DNA of 64,000 nucleotides, taken from the NCBI RefSeq assembly GCF_014489635.1, contig NZ_CP060828.1, positions 7,090,001-7,154,000 on the forward strand, given 5' to 3'. This document shows positions 54,922-63,965 of this stretch, in pieces. The notes beneath the pieces are model-generated. The model searched no databases. It saw nothing but the letters and a program-made list of their open reading frames with translations, and was not told the DNA's origin. A program made the position numbers and the translations under genes. Every line of letters begins with the position of its first letter. Positions within the stretch are counted from its first letter, which is position 1. Origin of the DNA: Streptomyces roseirectus (GTDB taxonomy: Bacteria; Actinomycetota; Actinomycetes; Streptomycetales; Streptomycetaceae).

Positions 54922-55704
54922 CTACGGGCGGTGAAGCTTCAGCCAGTGCTCCGCGTAGGCGACCGCGTCACGGACGGGGAAGAGTCGGCACGGGGCCGCG
55001 CCCGCCTGTCCCCGGGTGACCGGGCGGTCGCGTTCGTAGGCGTGGCCGAGGGTGGCGAAGTCATCGCTGTCGAGGGCCACGTCGGTGAAGGCGCGCCAGC
55101 CGTCGGGGGTGGGGTGGCCTTGGGTCGCGAGGGGTGCGGGGATCCGGTATTCGGCGAGGTGGAAGGCGGTGCAGGAGTCGTAGCCGGTGCCCAGCAGGAG
55201 GACGCGGGCGTCGAGCGATTCGAGGCGGGCCAGGGGGCTGCGCTCGCCCAGTTGGCAGTCGAGGGCGTGGTCGGCGGTGAGGTGCGCCGCGTGCGGGCCG
55301 ATGGCCGCGAAGGACGTGTGCGGATGGGCGCTGCGGAGGGCGCCGGGCCAGGTGCGGACGGCCTCGGGAATGGCCCCCATGCCCCGGGTGGGGGTGGTGC
55401 GGGGGTCGTAGGGCGGCATCGTCGCCCGGATCTCGTCCCACCAGGACTCCGGGACCGGCGGGCTCTGCCAGTGCGCCGGGTCGGTGAGGTCGCCGGACTG
55501 GGTCGGGACGGTCAGGGTGCCGGCGGGGCCGAGCGCGTCGAGGAGGGCCTGGACGACGGCCGGCGCGCCGCCGTTGACCCAGCCCAGGGAGCTGAGGGAG
55601 GAGTGGACGAGCAGGGTCTCGCCCTCTTTCACGCCGAGCGCGCGAAGGTCGTCCGCGAGGCTCGCGCGGGTGACGAGTGGGCCGGTGACAGGGGGTGTGG
55701 GCAT
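54922..55704 (-). CDS. AAC(3)-family aminoglycoside N-acetyltransferase-like protein
   Basis: A 260-residue antibiotic acetyltransferase of the AAC(3) fold. LLVHSSLSSLGWVNGGAPAVVQALLDALGPAGTLTVPT is the typical start with the CoA-binding region. TRGMGAIPEAVRTWPGALRSAHPHTSFAAIGPHA holds the conserved SxHP segment, and VLLLGTGYDSCTAFHLAEYR the catalytic His region. Such enzymes acetylate position 3 of aminoglycosides, and many environmental copies have other or no proven substrates. Whether it gives resistance cannot be said. It lies upstream of the GH62 gene on the same strand, with operators in between. Confidence 0.88.
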   Translation of the reverse strand: MPTPPVTGPLVTRASLADDLRALGVKEGETLLVHSSLSSLGWVNGGAPAVVQALLDALGPAGTLTVPTQSGDLTDPAHWQSPPVPESWWDEIRATMPPYDPRTTPTRGMGAIPEAVRTWPGALRSAHPHTSFAAIGPHAAHLTADHALDCQLGERSPLARLESLDARVLLLGTGYDSCTAFHLAEYRIPAPLATQGHPTPDGWRAFTDVALDSDDFATLGHAYERDRPVTRGQAGAAPCRLFPVRDAVAYAEHWLKLHRP

Positions 55705-55852
55705 GGTGGAGGAGTCTCGCGGAGCGCACGGTGCGGCGCCACCGGTTTGCTGAGCGGAAGATCGTTTCCGCAGGTCAGATTAGGTATGCCTAAGTGATGC
55801 AGGGCACCGTCGGGAGGAGGGGGAGCGGCTTGCCCGGCCCAGGGGAATTACG

Positions 55853-55866
55853 CAACAATGGCGTTG
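55853..55866 (+). promoter_or_regulatory. SufR-type operator on the sufR start codon
   Basis: CAAC (55853-55856), N6, GTTG (55863-55866): an exact match to the SufR consensus CAAC-N6-GTTG. Its last base is the first base of the sufR GTG, fitting autorepression of the whole suf operon. Confidence 0.75.
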
Positions 55867-56618
55867 TGAAAAACGTCGGCGAGGCTCCGCAGGAGGAACT
55901 CGCGACCGGTGAGCGCTCCACCCGCAACCGCGTCGCGCGGTCGATCCTGGACCACGGTCCGTCCACCGTCGCCGAGCTGGCGACGCGCCTCGGCCTTACC
56001 CAGGCCGCCGTCCGCAGACACCTGGACGCGCTGACCGCCGACTCCGTCGTGGAACCCCGTGAACAGCGCGTCTACGGCGCCCGCACCCGCGGCCGGCCCG
56101 CGAAGGTGTTCGTCCTGACCGACTGCGGCCGGGACGCCTTCGACCAGTCGTACGACACCCTCGCCGCCGACGCCCTGCGCTGGATCGCCGAACGCGAGGG
56201 CGGCGAGGAGGCCGTCGCCGCGTTCGCCCGCGCCCGCGTCGCCGCTCAGGCCCCCGCCTACCGCAGGGCGATCGCCGGGGTCCCGCCCGAGAAGCGCGCG
56301 GAAGCCCTGGCCAAGGCCCTCTCGGCGGACGGGTACGCTGCTACGGCGCGCAGCGCGCCCGTGGGTGAGCAACTGTGTCAGCACCACTGCCCCGTGGCGC
56401 ACGTCGCGGAACAGTTCCCCCAGCTGTGCGAGGCGGAGACGGAGTTCTTCGCGAAGCTGCTGGGCACCCACGTCCAGCGGCTGGCGACGATCGCCCACGG
56501 CGACGGCGTGTGCACGACGTTCATCCCCAGGAATTCCCACCAGGATTCCCACCAGAATTCCCACCCCGATTTTTCCCACAACGCATCAGCAAGCACGGCC
56601 GGGAGGAACCCCGCATGA
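55866..56618 (+). CDS. sufR: SufR-type Fe-S sensing repressor of the suf operon
   Basis: A 250-residue winged-helix repressor. The HTH is at about residues 22-75 ([36 protein letters not shown], then the wing [14 protein letters not shown]). A helical domain follows, and the Fe-S ligand cluster lies near 178-200: [21 protein letters not shown]. Holo-SufR represses and apo-SufR derepresses suf. The GTG at 55866 is preceded by a CAAC-N6-GTTG site. After FIPRNSH the tail holds repeated [12 protein letters not shown] residues encoded by a 12-13 bp tandem duplication, probably not functional. It overlaps sufB by 4 nt. Confidence 0.93.
   Translation: MKNVGEAPQEELATGERSTRNRVARSILDHGPSTVAELATRLGLTQAAVRRHLDALTADSVVEPREQRVYGARTRGRPAKVFVLTDCGRDAFDQSYDTLAADALRWIAEREGGEEAVAAFARARVAAQAPAYRRAIAGVPPEKRAEALAKALSADGYAATARSAPVGEQLCQHHCPVAHVAEQFPQLCEAETEFFAKLLGTHVQRLATIAHGDGVCTTFIPRNSHQDSHQNSHPDFSHNASASTAGRNPA
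56529..56566 (+). repeat. Short tandem repeat in the 3' end of sufR
   Basis: Three imperfect copies of GAATTCCCACCA (12-13 bp) encode the N/D-S-H-Q repeats at the end of SufR. The pattern points to replication slippage. Confidence 0.7.
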
Positions 56619-58030
56619 CCACGGAGACTGCCCACCCCGAACTTGAGGGCCTGGGCAAGTACGAATACGGCTGGGCCGACTCCGACGAGGCCGGTGCCGC
56701 TGCCAAGCGCGGGCTGAACGAGGATGTCGTCCTCGACATCTCCGGCAAGAAGTCCGAGCCCGAGTGGATGACCAAGCTCCGCCTCAAGGGCCTCAAGCTC
56801 TTCGAGAAGAAGCCCATGCCGAACTGGGGCTCCGACCTCTCCGGCATCGACTTCGACAACATCAAGTACTTCGTGCGCTCCACGGAGAAGCAGGCGGAGT
56901 CCTGGGAGGACCTGCCCGAGGACATCAAGAACACCTACGACAAGCTCGGCATCCCCGAGGCGGAGAAGCAGCGCCTCGTCGCCGGCGTCGCCGCGCAGTA
57001 CGAGTCGGAGGTCGTCTACCACCAGATCCGCGAGGACCTGGAGGAACAGGGCGTCATCTTCCTCGACACCGACACCGCGCTGAAGGAGCACCCGGAGCTC
57101 TTCAAGGAGTACTTCGGGACGGTCATCCCGGCCGGCGACAACAAGTTCGCCGCGCTCAACACGGCCGTGTGGTCCGGCGGCTCCTTCATCTACGTGCCGA
57201 AGGGCGTGCACGTCGAGATCCCGCTCCAGGCCTACTTCCGGATCAACACCGAGAACATGGGCCAGTTCGAGCGGACGCTGATCATCGTCGACGAGGACGC
57301 CTACGTCCACTACGTCGAGGGCTGTACCGCGCCGATCTACAAGTCGGATTCCCTGCACAGCGCGGTCGTCGAGATCATCGTCAAGAAGGGCGCCCGCTGC
57401 CGGTACACGACCATCCAGAACTGGTCGAACAACGTCTACAACCTGGTCACCAAGCGCGCCGTCGCCTACGAGGGCGCGACCATGGAGTGGGTCGACGGCA
57501 ACATCGGCTCCAAGGTGACGATGAAGTACCCGGCCGTCTACCTCATGGGCGAGCACGCCAAGGGCGAGACCCTGTCCATCGCCTTCGCGGGCGAGGGCCA
57601 GCACCAGGACGCGGGCGCCAAGATGGTGCACATGGCGCCGAACACGTCGTCCAACATCGTCTCCAAGTCGGTGGCGCGCGGCGGCGGCCGGACCTCCTAC
57701 CGCGGTCTCATCGAGATCGGCGAGGGCGCGCCGGGCTCGAAGTCCAACGTCCTGTGCGACGCGCTCCTCGTCGACACCATCTCCCGCTCGGACACGTACC
57801 CGTACGTCGACGTCCGCGAGGACGACGTGTCCATGGGCCACGAGGCGACCGTCTCCAAGGTCTCCGAGGACCAGCTCTTCTACCTGATGAGCCGGGGCCT
57901 GAGCGAGGACGAGGCGATGGCGATGATCGTGCGCGGCTTCGTCGAGCCGATCGCGAAGGAGCTGCCCATGGAGTACGCGCTGGAGCTGAACCGGCTGATC
58001 GAGCTGCAGATGGAGGGCGCGGTCGGCTGA
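56615..58030 (+). CDS. sufB: Fe-S cluster assembly scaffold SufB
   Basis: A 471-residue SufB, the scaffold on which Fe-S clusters are built, acting with SufC and SufD. Typical segments are [91 protein letters not shown] with the conserved Cys, and the parallel beta-helix with [13 protein letters not shown]. It ends [28 protein letters not shown] at 56615 overlaps the sufR stop by 4 nt, with GGGAGGA upstream. Confidence 0.98.
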   Translation: MTTETAHPELEGLGKYEYGWADSDEAGAAAKRGLNEDVVLDISGKKSEPEWMTKLRLKGLKLFEKKPMPNWGSDLSGIDFDNIKYFVRSTEKQAESWEDLPEDIKNTYDKLGIPEAEKQRLVAGVAAQYESEVVYHQIREDLEEQGVIFLDTDTALKEHPELFKEYFGTVIPAGDNKFAALNTAVWSGGSFIYVPKGVHVEIPLQAYFRINTENMGQFERTLIIVDEDAYVHYVEGCTAPIYKSDSLHSAVVEIIVKKGARCRYTTIQNWSNNVYNLVTKRAVAYEGATMEWVDGNIGSKVTMKYPAVYLMGEHAKGETLSIAFAGEGQHQDAGAKMVHMAPNTSSNIVSKSVARGGGRTSYRGLIEIGEGAPGSKSNVLCDALLVDTISRSDTYPYVDVREDDVSMGHEATVSKVSEDQLFYLMSRGLSEDEAMAMIVRGFVEPIAKELPMEYALELNRLIELQMEGAVG

Positions 58031-58102
58031 CCCTGCCGACCCCGGCGGGGCCCGCGCCCCGCCGCCGCTCCACCAGCCCTGAAGTCATACAAGCGTAAGA
58101 AA

Positions 58103-59302
58103 GTGAGCACTACGACAGCCATGGCTGAGGCTCAGAACTCCCCGGTGGGCTCCACCACCGCCGGCGCCATCGCGGTGGCCGCCGAGTCCACCGTCGCCAC
58201 GCGCATGAGCGCCCCGCCCTCCTTCGACGTGGCGGACTTCCCCGTGCCCCACGGGCGCGAGGAGGAGTGGCGGTTCACCCCGCTGGAGCGCCTGCGCGGC
58301 CTGCACGACGGCACCGCGGTCGCCACCGGCGAGGGCGTCAAGGTGGCTGTCGAGGCCCCCGAGGGCGTCACCGTCGAGCTGGTCGGCCGTGACGACCCCC
58401 GGCTCGGCAAGGCCGGCACGCCCGTCGACCGCGTCGCCGCCCAGGCGTACTCCGCGTTCGAGCGGGCCGGCGTGATCACCGTCCCCAAGGAGACGGTCCT
58501 CACCGAGCCGATCCGGGTCACCGTGCACGGCGAGGGCGGCACCAGCTTCGGCCACCAGGTCATCGAGCTGGGCGCGTTCGCCGAGGCCGTCGTCGTCATC
58601 GACCACACCGGTGACGCGGTGCTCGGCGTGAACGTCGAGTACGTCCTCGGCGACGGCGCCAAGCTCACCGTCGTCTCCGTCCAGGACTGGGACGACAAGG
58701 CCGTCCACGTCGCCCAGCACAACGCGCTGATCGGGCGCGACGCGAGCTTCAAGTCCGTCGTCGTCACCTTCGGCGGCGACGTCGTGCGGCTGCACCCGCG
58801 CGTCTCCTACGCCGCGACCGGCGGGCAGGCCGAGCTGTTCGGGCTGTACTTCACCGACGCCGGCCAGCACCAGGAGCACCGCCTCCTGGTCGACCACAAC
58901 ACCCCGCACTGCACCTCGAACGTCGTCTACAAGGGCGCGCTCCAGGGCGAGGGCGCGCACGCCGTCTGGATCGGCGACGTCCTCATCGAGGCCAAGGCCG
59001 AGGGCACCGACACCTACGAGATGAACCGCAACCTCGTCCTCACGGACGGCGCGCGGGTCGACTCCGTGCCGAACCTGGAGATCGAGACCGGCGAGATCGT
59101 CGGCGCCGGGCACGCCTCCGCGACCGGCCGCTTCGACGACGAGCAGCTGTTCTACCTGATGGCGCGCGGCATCCCGGCCGACGAGGCCCGCCGCCTCGTC
59201 GTCCGCGGCTTCTTCGCCGAGCTGGTCCAGCAGATCGGTGTCCCGGACATCGAGGAGCGCCTGCTCGCGAAGATCGACGCGGAGCTGGAGGCGTCCGTCT
59301 GA
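58103..59302 (+). CDS. sufD: Fe-S cluster assembly protein SufD
   Basis: A 399-residue SufD, partner of SufB in the SufBC2D complex. About 35 variable residues precede FPVPHGREEEWRFTPLERL. The beta-helix core follows, with ETGEIVGAGHASATGRFDDEQLFYLMARGI, where the conserved His is found, and the end EEARRLVVRGFFAELVQQI-like segment. The GTG at 58103 is the first possible start. The ATG at 58121 is an alternative and gives 393 residues. Its stop overlaps the ATG of the Rieske-type gene (TGATG). Confidence 0.96.
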   Translation: MSTTTAMAEAQNSPVGSTTAGAIAVAAESTVATRMSAPPSFDVADFPVPHGREEEWRFTPLERLRGLHDGTAVATGEGVKVAVEAPEGVTVELVGRDDPRLGKAGTPVDRVAAQAYSAFERAGVITVPKETVLTEPIRVTVHGEGGTSFGHQVIELGAFAEAVVVIDHTGDAVLGVNVEYVLGDGAKLTVVSVQDWDDKAVHVAQHNALIGRDASFKSVVVTFGGDVVRLHPRVSYAATGGQAELFGLYFTDAGQHQEHRLLVDHNTPHCTSNVVYKGALQGEGAHAVWIGDVLIEAKAEGTDTYEMNRNLVLTDGARVDSVPNLEIETGEIVGAGHASATGRFDDEQLFYLMARGIPADEARRLVVRGFFAELVQQIGVPDIEERLLAKIDAELEASV

Positions 59303-59619
59303 TGACGTTCCAACGCGCCTGTGGGCTGAGCGAGCTGACGGAGGACACCCCCCTGCGGGTGGAACTCGACGGCACGCCGGTCTCGGTCGTGCGGACCGAG
59401 GGGGAGGTGTTCGCGATCCACGACATCTGCTCGCACGCGAACGTCTCGCTCTCCGAGGGCGAGGTGGAGGACTGCCAGATCGAGTGCTGGCTCCACGGCT
59501 CCGCCTTCGACCTGCGCACCGGCAAGCCGTCCGGCCTCCCCGCGACGCGCCCCGTCCCCGTATACCCCGTAAAGATCGAAGGGGACGACGTGCTCGTCTC
59601 CCTCACCCAGGAGTCCTGA
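59302..59619 (+). CDS. Rieske-type [2Fe-2S] ferredoxin of the suf operon
   Basis: A 105-residue Rieske domain protein. The two cluster motifs CSH and CWLH lie in AIHDICSHANVSLSEGEVEDC and ECWLHGSAFDLRTG, so all four ligands (two Cys, two His) are present. Annotated widely as a non-haem iron oxygenase ferredoxin subunit. Within suf operons of actinobacteria it may pass electrons for cluster assembly or be a client protein, and its role there is not proven. It overlaps sufD and precedes sufC by 7 nt. Confidence 0.93.
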   Translation: MTFQRACGLSELTEDTPLRVELDGTPVSVVRTEGEVFAIHDICSHANVSLSEGEVEDCQIECWLHGSAFDLRTGKPSGLPATRPVPVYPVKIEGDDVLVSLTQES

Positions 59620-59626
59620 GGCATCC

Positions 59627-60418
59627 ATGGCAACGCTTGAAATCCGAGACCTGCACGTCACCGTCGAGGCCGACAACGCCACGAAGGAGATCCTCAAGGG
59701 CGTCGACCTGACCGTGAAGCAGGGCGAGACGCACGCCATCATGGGCCCCAACGGCTCCGGCAAGTCCACCCTCGCGTACTCCCTCGCCGGTCACCCCAAG
59801 TACACGATCACCGGCGGCACCGTCCTGCTCGACGGCGAGGACGTCCTGGAGATGTCCGTCGACGAACGCGCCCGCGCGGGCCTGTTCCTCGCGATGCAGT
59901 ACCCGGTCGAGGTCCCGGGGGTGTCTGTGTCGAACTTCCTGCGGACGTCCGCCACCGCGATCCGCGGCGAGGCCCCCAAGCTGCGCACCTGGGTCAAGGA
60001 GGTCAAGGAGGCCATGGAGCGGCTGTCCATGGACCCCTCCTTCGCCGAGCGCAACGTCAACGAGGGCTTCTCCGGCGGTGAGAAGAAGCGCCACGAGATC
60101 CTTCAGCTCGAACTGCTCAAGCCGAAGGTCGCGATCCTCGACGAGACGGACTCCGGCCTCGACGTCGACGCGCTGCGCATCGTCTCCGAGGGCGTCAACC
60201 GCGTCCGCGAGACCGGCGAGGTCGGCACCCTGCTGATCACGCACTACACGCGCATCCTGCGCTACATCAAGCCCGACCACGTCCACGTCTTCTCCGGCGG
60301 TCGCATCGTCGAGTCCGGCGGCGCCGAGCTCGCCGACAAGCTGGAGAACGAGGGCTACGAGGCGTACACGAAGGGCGGCCCCGTGAGCGGAGCGAACTCA
60401 AAGGGGGAAGTCGAGTGA
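59627..60418 (+). CDS. sufC: Fe-S cluster assembly ATPase SufC
   Basis: A 263-residue ABC-type ATPase that drives conformational change in SufBC2D. Walker A is GPNGSGKSTL, the Suf-specific insert is LFLAMQYPVEVPGVSVSNFLR, the signature is GFSGGEKKRHEILQLELLKP, Walker B is VAILDETDSGLD, and the H-loop is LLITHYTRIL. No membrane partner exists, as expected for SufC. Its end overlaps sufS by 4 nt. Confidence 0.98.
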   Translation: MATLEIRDLHVTVEADNATKEILKGVDLTVKQGETHAIMGPNGSGKSTLAYSLAGHPKYTITGGTVLLDGEDVLEMSVDERARAGLFLAMQYPVEVPGVSVSNFLRTSATAIRGEAPKLRTWVKEVKEAMERLSMDPSFAERNVNEGFSGGEKKRHEILQLELLKPKVAILDETDSGLDVDALRIVSEGVNRVRETGEVGTLLITHYTRILRYIKPDHVHVFSGGRIVESGGAELADKLENEGYEAYTKGGPVSGANSKGEVE

Positions 60419-61671
60419 CACAGTTGCCGGGCCTCCTCGACACAGAGGCGATCCGCAAGGACTTCCCGATCCTGGACCGGCTGGTCCACGAGGACCGGAA
60501 GCTCGTGTATCTGGACAACGCGGCGACCTCGCAGAAGCCGCGCCAGGTGCTGGACGCCCTGAGCGAGTACTACGAGCGCTACAACGCCAACGTCCATCGC
60601 GGTGTGCACGTGCTCGCCGAGGAGGCCACGGCGCTGTACGAGGGCGCGCGTGACAAGGTGGCGGAGTTCATCAACGCCCCCTCGCGGGACGAGGTGATCT
60701 TCACCAAGAACGCCTCGGAGTCGCTGAACCTCGTCGCGAACATGCTGGGCTGGGCCGACGAGCCCTACCGGGTGGACGCCGAGACCGAGATCGTCATCAC
60801 GGAGATGGAGCACCACTCCAACATCGTGCCGTGGCAGCTGCTGTCGCAGCGGACGGGCGCGAAGCTGAAGTGGTTCGGGCTGACGGACGACGGTCGGCTC
60901 GATCTGTCGAACATTGATCAGATCATCACGGAGAAGACGAAGATCGTCTCCTTCGTGCTGGTCTCGAACATCCTCGGCACGCTCAACCCCGTCGAGGCGA
61001 TCGTGCGCCGGGCGCAGGAGGTCGGCGCGCTGGTCTGCGTCGACGCCTCGCAGGCCGCGCCGCACATGCCGCTGGACGTGCAGGCGCTCCAGGCCGACTT
61101 CGTCGCCTTCACCGGGCACAAGATGTGCGGTCCGACCGGCATCGGCGTGCTCTGGGGCCGGCAGGAACTCCTGGAGGACCTGCCGCCGTTCCTCGGTGGC
61201 GGCGAGATGATCGAGACCGTGTCGATGCACTCGTCGACGTACGCGCCGGCGCCGCACAAGTTCGAGGCGGGGACGCCGCCGATCGCGCAGGCGGTGGGGC
61301 TGGGCGCGGCGATCGACTATCTCGACTCGATCGGCATGGACAAGATCCTGGCGCACGAGCACGCACTGACGGAGTACGCGGTCCAGCGGCTCTCGGCGGT
61401 GCCTGATCTGCGGATCATCGGTCCGGAGACGGCCGAGGACCGGGGTGCCGCGATCTCCTTCACGCTCGGCGACATCCACCCGCACGACGTGGGCCAGGTG
61501 TTGGACGAGCAGGGCATCGCCGTCCGGGTCGGCCACCACTGCGCCCGGCCTGTCTGCCTGCGGTACGGAATTCCTGCGACCACGCGAGCGTCGTTCTATC
61601 TGTACTCCACGCCGGCCGAGATCGACGCACTGGTCGACGGCCTGGAGCACGTACGGAACTTCTTCGGCTGA
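60415..61671 (+). CDS. sufS: Cysteine desulfurase SufS
   Basis: A 418-residue group II PLP-dependent desulfurase that takes sulfur from cysteine as a persulfide. Sequence marks are VYLDNAATSQKPRQVLDAL, ITEMEHHSNIVPWQLL, FTGHKMCGPTGIGVLWG with the PLP Lys, and GHHCARPVCLRYGI with the catalytic Cys. A short GC-type loop agrees with group II. The GTG start overlaps the sufC stop. SufU, encoded next, is its sulfur acceptor. Confidence 0.98.
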   Translation: MTQLPGLLDTEAIRKDFPILDRLVHEDRKLVYLDNAATSQKPRQVLDALSEYYERYNANVHRGVHVLAEEATALYEGARDKVAEFINAPSRDEVIFTKNASESLNLVANMLGWADEPYRVDAETEIVITEMEHHSNIVPWQLLSQRTGAKLKWFGLTDDGRLDLSNIDQIITEKTKIVSFVLVSNILGTLNPVEAIVRRAQEVGALVCVDASQAAPHMPLDVQALQADFVAFTGHKMCGPTGIGVLWGRQELLEDLPPFLGGGEMIETVSMHSSTYAPAPHKFEAGTPPIAQAVGLGAAIDYLDSIGMDKILAHEHALTEYAVQRLSAVPDLRIIGPETAEDRGAAISFTLGDIHPHDVGQVLDEQGIAVRVGHHCARPVCLRYGIPATTRASFYLYSTPAEIDALVDGLEHVRNFFG

Positions 61672-61680
61672 GAGGCTGTC

Positions 61681-62136
61681 GTGAAGCTGGATTCCATGTA
61701 CCAGGAAGTCATCCTGGACCACTACAAGAACCCGCACGGGCGTGGTCTGAGGGACGGCGACGCCGAGGTGCACCACGTGAACCCGACGTGCGGCGACGAG
61801 ATCACGCTCCGTGTGAAGTACGACGGCACGACGATCGAGGACGTCTCGTACGAGGGCCAGGGCTGCTCGATCAGCCAGGCCAGCGCCTCCGTCCTCAACG
61901 AACTGCTGGTCGGCAAGGACCTGGCCGACGCGCAGAAGATCCAGGAGACCTTCCTGGAGCTGATGCAGTCCAAGGGCCGGATCGAGCCGGACGACGCGAT
62001 GGAGGAGGTGCTGGAGGACGCGGTCGCGTTCGCCGGCGTCTCCAAGTACCCGGCGCGCGTCAAGTGCGCCCTGCTGAGCTGGATGGCGTGGAAGGACGCG
62101 ACGGCGCAGGCCCTCGCGGAAAGGGAGTCGGCATGA
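61681..62136 (+). CDS. sufU: Zinc-dependent sulfurtransferase SufU
   Basis: A 151-residue SufU, an IscU-like protein that accepts persulfide sulfur from SufS through a zinc-bound cysteine. The three conserved cysteines are present: HVNPTCGDEITL, YEGQGCSISQASAS and RVKCALLSW, with the Asp in GDE. The longer spacing between the second and third Cys is the mark separating SufU from IscU. GTG start at 61681, 9 nt after sufS, and a 4-nt overlap with the next gene. Confidence 0.95.
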   Translation: MKLDSMYQEVILDHYKNPHGRGLRDGDAEVHHVNPTCGDEITLRVKYDGTTIEDVSYEGQGCSISQASASVLNELLVGKDLADAQKIQETFLELMQSKGRIEPDDAMEEVLEDAVAFAGVSKYPARVKCALLSWMAWKDATAQALAERESA

Positions 62137-62465
62137 CCGAGACGGTGGAGATGAAGCCGGCGTCCGAGGACGAGGTCCGTGAGGCGCTGTACGACGTCGT
62201 CGACCCCGAGTTGGGTATCGACGTCGTCAACCTGGGGCTGATCTACGGCATTCACATCGACGACGCGAACATCGCGACGATCGACATGACCCTGACGTCG
62301 GCGGCCTGTCCGCTGACGGACGTCATCGAGGACCAGGCCAAGTCCGCCACGGACGGTCTCGTCAACGAGTTGCGCATCAACTGGGTCTGGATGCCGCCGT
62401 GGGGTCCGGACAAGATCACGGACGACGGGCGGGATCAGCTGCGGGCGTTGGGGTTCAACGTCTGA
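62133..62465 (+). CDS. sufT: SufT/DUF59-family metal-sulfur cluster assembly factor
   Basis: A 110-residue DUF59 (MIP18) protein. The signature VREALYDVVDPELGIDVVNLGLIYGI is followed by MTLTSAACPLTDVIEDQ with the conserved Cys and VNELRINWVWMPPWGPDKIT. Such proteins help mature Fe-S clusters in client proteins, and SufT is the usual name in suf operons. ATG at 62133 overlaps sufU by 4 nt. It is the last gene of the suf operon, followed by a strong terminator. Confidence 0.94.
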   Translation: MTETVEMKPASEDEVREALYDVVDPELGIDVVNLGLIYGIHIDDANIATIDMTLTSAACPLTDVIEDQAKSATDGLVNELRINWVWMPPWGPDKITDDGRDQLRALGFNV

Positions 62466-62481
62466 GGACGCTGTGGCATGA

Positions 62482-62520
62482 GAAAGGGCGAGGTCTTCGC
62501 GGACCTCGCCCTTTTCTTTT
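62482..62520 (+). terminator. Intrinsic terminator of the suf operon
   Basis: Perfect 13-bp stem AAAGGGCGAGGTC (62483-62495) / GACCTCGCCCTTT (62502-62514), loop TTCGCG, followed by TCTTTT. This is a classical Rho-independent terminator, rare in such complete form at this GC content. Confidence 0.95.
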
Positions 62521-62538
62521 GGGGCCTTTTGGGGCCTT

Positions 62539-63429
62539 TCAGCTCAGGGGCGTCGTCACGTGGAAGTAGAAGTCGTCGCGGTTGGTGGTGTTGTAGCCCC
62601 AGGGGTCCAGGCGGAGCTGGAAGTTGCGGTGGCGCAGGGCGTGGTTGGGGTAGTTGACCGAGGTGAGGAGGACGGCGTCGGACCCGCCGTAGCCGGCGCA
62701 GAAGGTGGCGTCCTGGCGGAACAGGGAGGAGCCGTCGTTGCGTTCGGCGCGCAGGACGAAGTTGCGGTGGCGGAGGTAGGTGCCGTCGTGTGTCTTGAAG
62801 GAGTAGCAGGAGTTCTTCGCGAGGCCGGGGACGACCGTGAAGGTGGAGTCCTCGCGGGACTCCGAGCCGCGCGGGGCGTCGAGCTTCACGAGGCCGTCGC
62901 TGACGTGCCAGTAGCGGTCGGGGTAGTTGACCGCGCTGATCGAGCGGTCGTAGGGGTTGGTGGCGGGCCGCGCCGGGGGCTTGGCCGGGGGCGGTGCGGC
63001 CGGGGTGGGGGTGGTGGCCCCGGTGTCCTTGCCGCCGGTGCCGCCGGTCGTGTCCTTGCCGTCGTCGCCTCGCGGGCTCGGTGAGGCCGAGGGGTGGGTG
63101 GACGGGGTGGGGGAGCCCGAGGGGGCGGGGTCTCGCCGCTCGCCCTTGCCGCCGGCCGGGGACGCGTGGTCCGTCGGGGTCGGGGTGGCGAACGAGATCA
63201 GGCCGGGGCCGGCCTCCTTGGCGGACCGGGTGTCGGCCTGCTTCGCCTCGGCGGCGGCGTCCTTCTCCTGGTCCATGACCGTGATCGCCGTGACACAGGC
63301 CGTCACCGTGGCCAGGACGAGGGCGCCGGCCAGCCACAGACGCCGGGTGCCGGGGGCCCGCGAGGTGTCCGGGGCCCAGCCGTTCTCCCACGAACTCTGC
63401 TGAGCGGGCCGGGACTTCTTGAATGGCAT
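62539..63429 (-). CDS. Membrane-anchored AbfB-domain (CBM42) protein
   Basis: A 296-residue protein. A 27-residue cytoplasmic start, then one membrane helix (RLWLAGALVLATVTACVTAIT), then about 100 residues of Pro/Ser/Thr/Gly-rich linker that would span the wall, then a C-terminal domain from about 158. That domain shows three AbfB-type trefoil repeats: ISAVNYPDRYWHVSDGLVKL, GTYLRHRNFVLRAE and LTSVNYPNHALRHRNFQLRL. AbfB (CBM42) binds arabinose side chains of arabinoxylan. No catalytic domain is present. It may act as a surface arabinan-binding or sensing protein. The stop lies 19 nt from the suf terminator. Confidence 0.88.
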   Translation of the reverse strand: MPFKKSRPAQQSSWENGWAPDTSRAPGTRRLWLAGALVLATVTACVTAITVMDQEKDAAAEAKQADTRSAKEAGPGLISFATPTPTDHASPAGGKGERRDPAPSGSPTPSTHPSASPSPRGDDGKDTTGGTGGKDTGATTPTPAAPPPAKPPARPATNPYDRSISAVNYPDRYWHVSDGLVKLDAPRGSESREDSTFTVVPGLAKNSCYSFKTHDGTYLRHRNFVLRAERNDGSSLFRQDATFCAGYGGSDAVLLTSVNYPNHALRHRNFQLRLDPWGYNTTNRDDFYFHVTTPLS

Positions 63430-63608
63430 GCGCTGATCCTCCAGCGGCGCCCATGACGGGGCCGCGAATGCGGGGGCCCGGTGTGTGAATGGTGAAACAG
63501 TAGTGGCTCAGGTGACCGGGGAGTACTGGTTTGGGTGATCGCGTTCGATAACGCTTTCTCAACTCCCGTTCACATCGCGGGTCGTGAGGGGTGTATGCGT
63601 GTGTATGT

Positions 63609-63642
63609 GTACGGGCGTACATATCGATGTGTACGCTCGTAC
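63609..63642. promoter_or_regulatory. Paired palindromes GTACG-N2-CGTAC, probable TetR operator
   Basis: GTACGGGCGTAC (63609-63620) and GTACGCTCGTAC (63631-63642). Both are palindromic and their centres lie 22 bp apart, about two helix turns, just before the SMR gene ATG at 63645. The TetR-type gene downstream is the likely binder. Confidence 0.7.
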
Positions 63643-63644
63643 GC

Positions 63645-63965
63645 ATGGGATACCTTCTGCTCGCCGGCGCGATCCTCGCCGAGGTGATCGCCACCACCGC
63701 CATGAAGTACAGCGACGGATTCAGCAAGTTGTGGCCCTCACTGCTGACCGGGCTCGGCTATGTCGCGTCGTTCGCGCTGCTCGCGCAGACCCTGCGGAGC
63801 GTGCCGATCGGGACGGCGTACGCGATCTGGGCGGGGGTGGGGACGGCGACGATCGCGGCGATCGGGCTCATGCTGTTCGGGGAGGGGCTGGGGGTCGCCA
63901 AGGTCGTCGGGATTCTGTTGATCGTGGCGGGAGTCGTCGTGCTGAACCTGGGCGGGGCGCACTGA
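63645..63965 (+). CDS. Small multidrug resistance (SMR/EmrE-type) efflux protein
   Basis: A 106-residue four-helix proton-drug antiporter. The essential membrane Glu is in LLLAGAILAEVIATTAMKYSDGF, and helix 2 and 4 signatures are TLRSVPIGTAYAIWAGVGTATIAAIG and GILLIVAGVVVLNL. SMR proteins export lipophilic cations such as quaternary ammonium compounds, or guanidinium in one subfamily. ATG at 63645 lies 2 nt after the second palindrome, so a bound repressor would cover the start region. Its stop overlaps the ATG of a TetR-type gene. Confidence 0.93.
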   Translation: MGYLLLAGAILAEVIATTAMKYSDGFSKLWPSLLTGLGYVASFALLAQTLRSVPIGTAYAIWAGVGTATIAAIGLMLFGEGLGVAKVVGILLIVAGVVVLNLGGAH

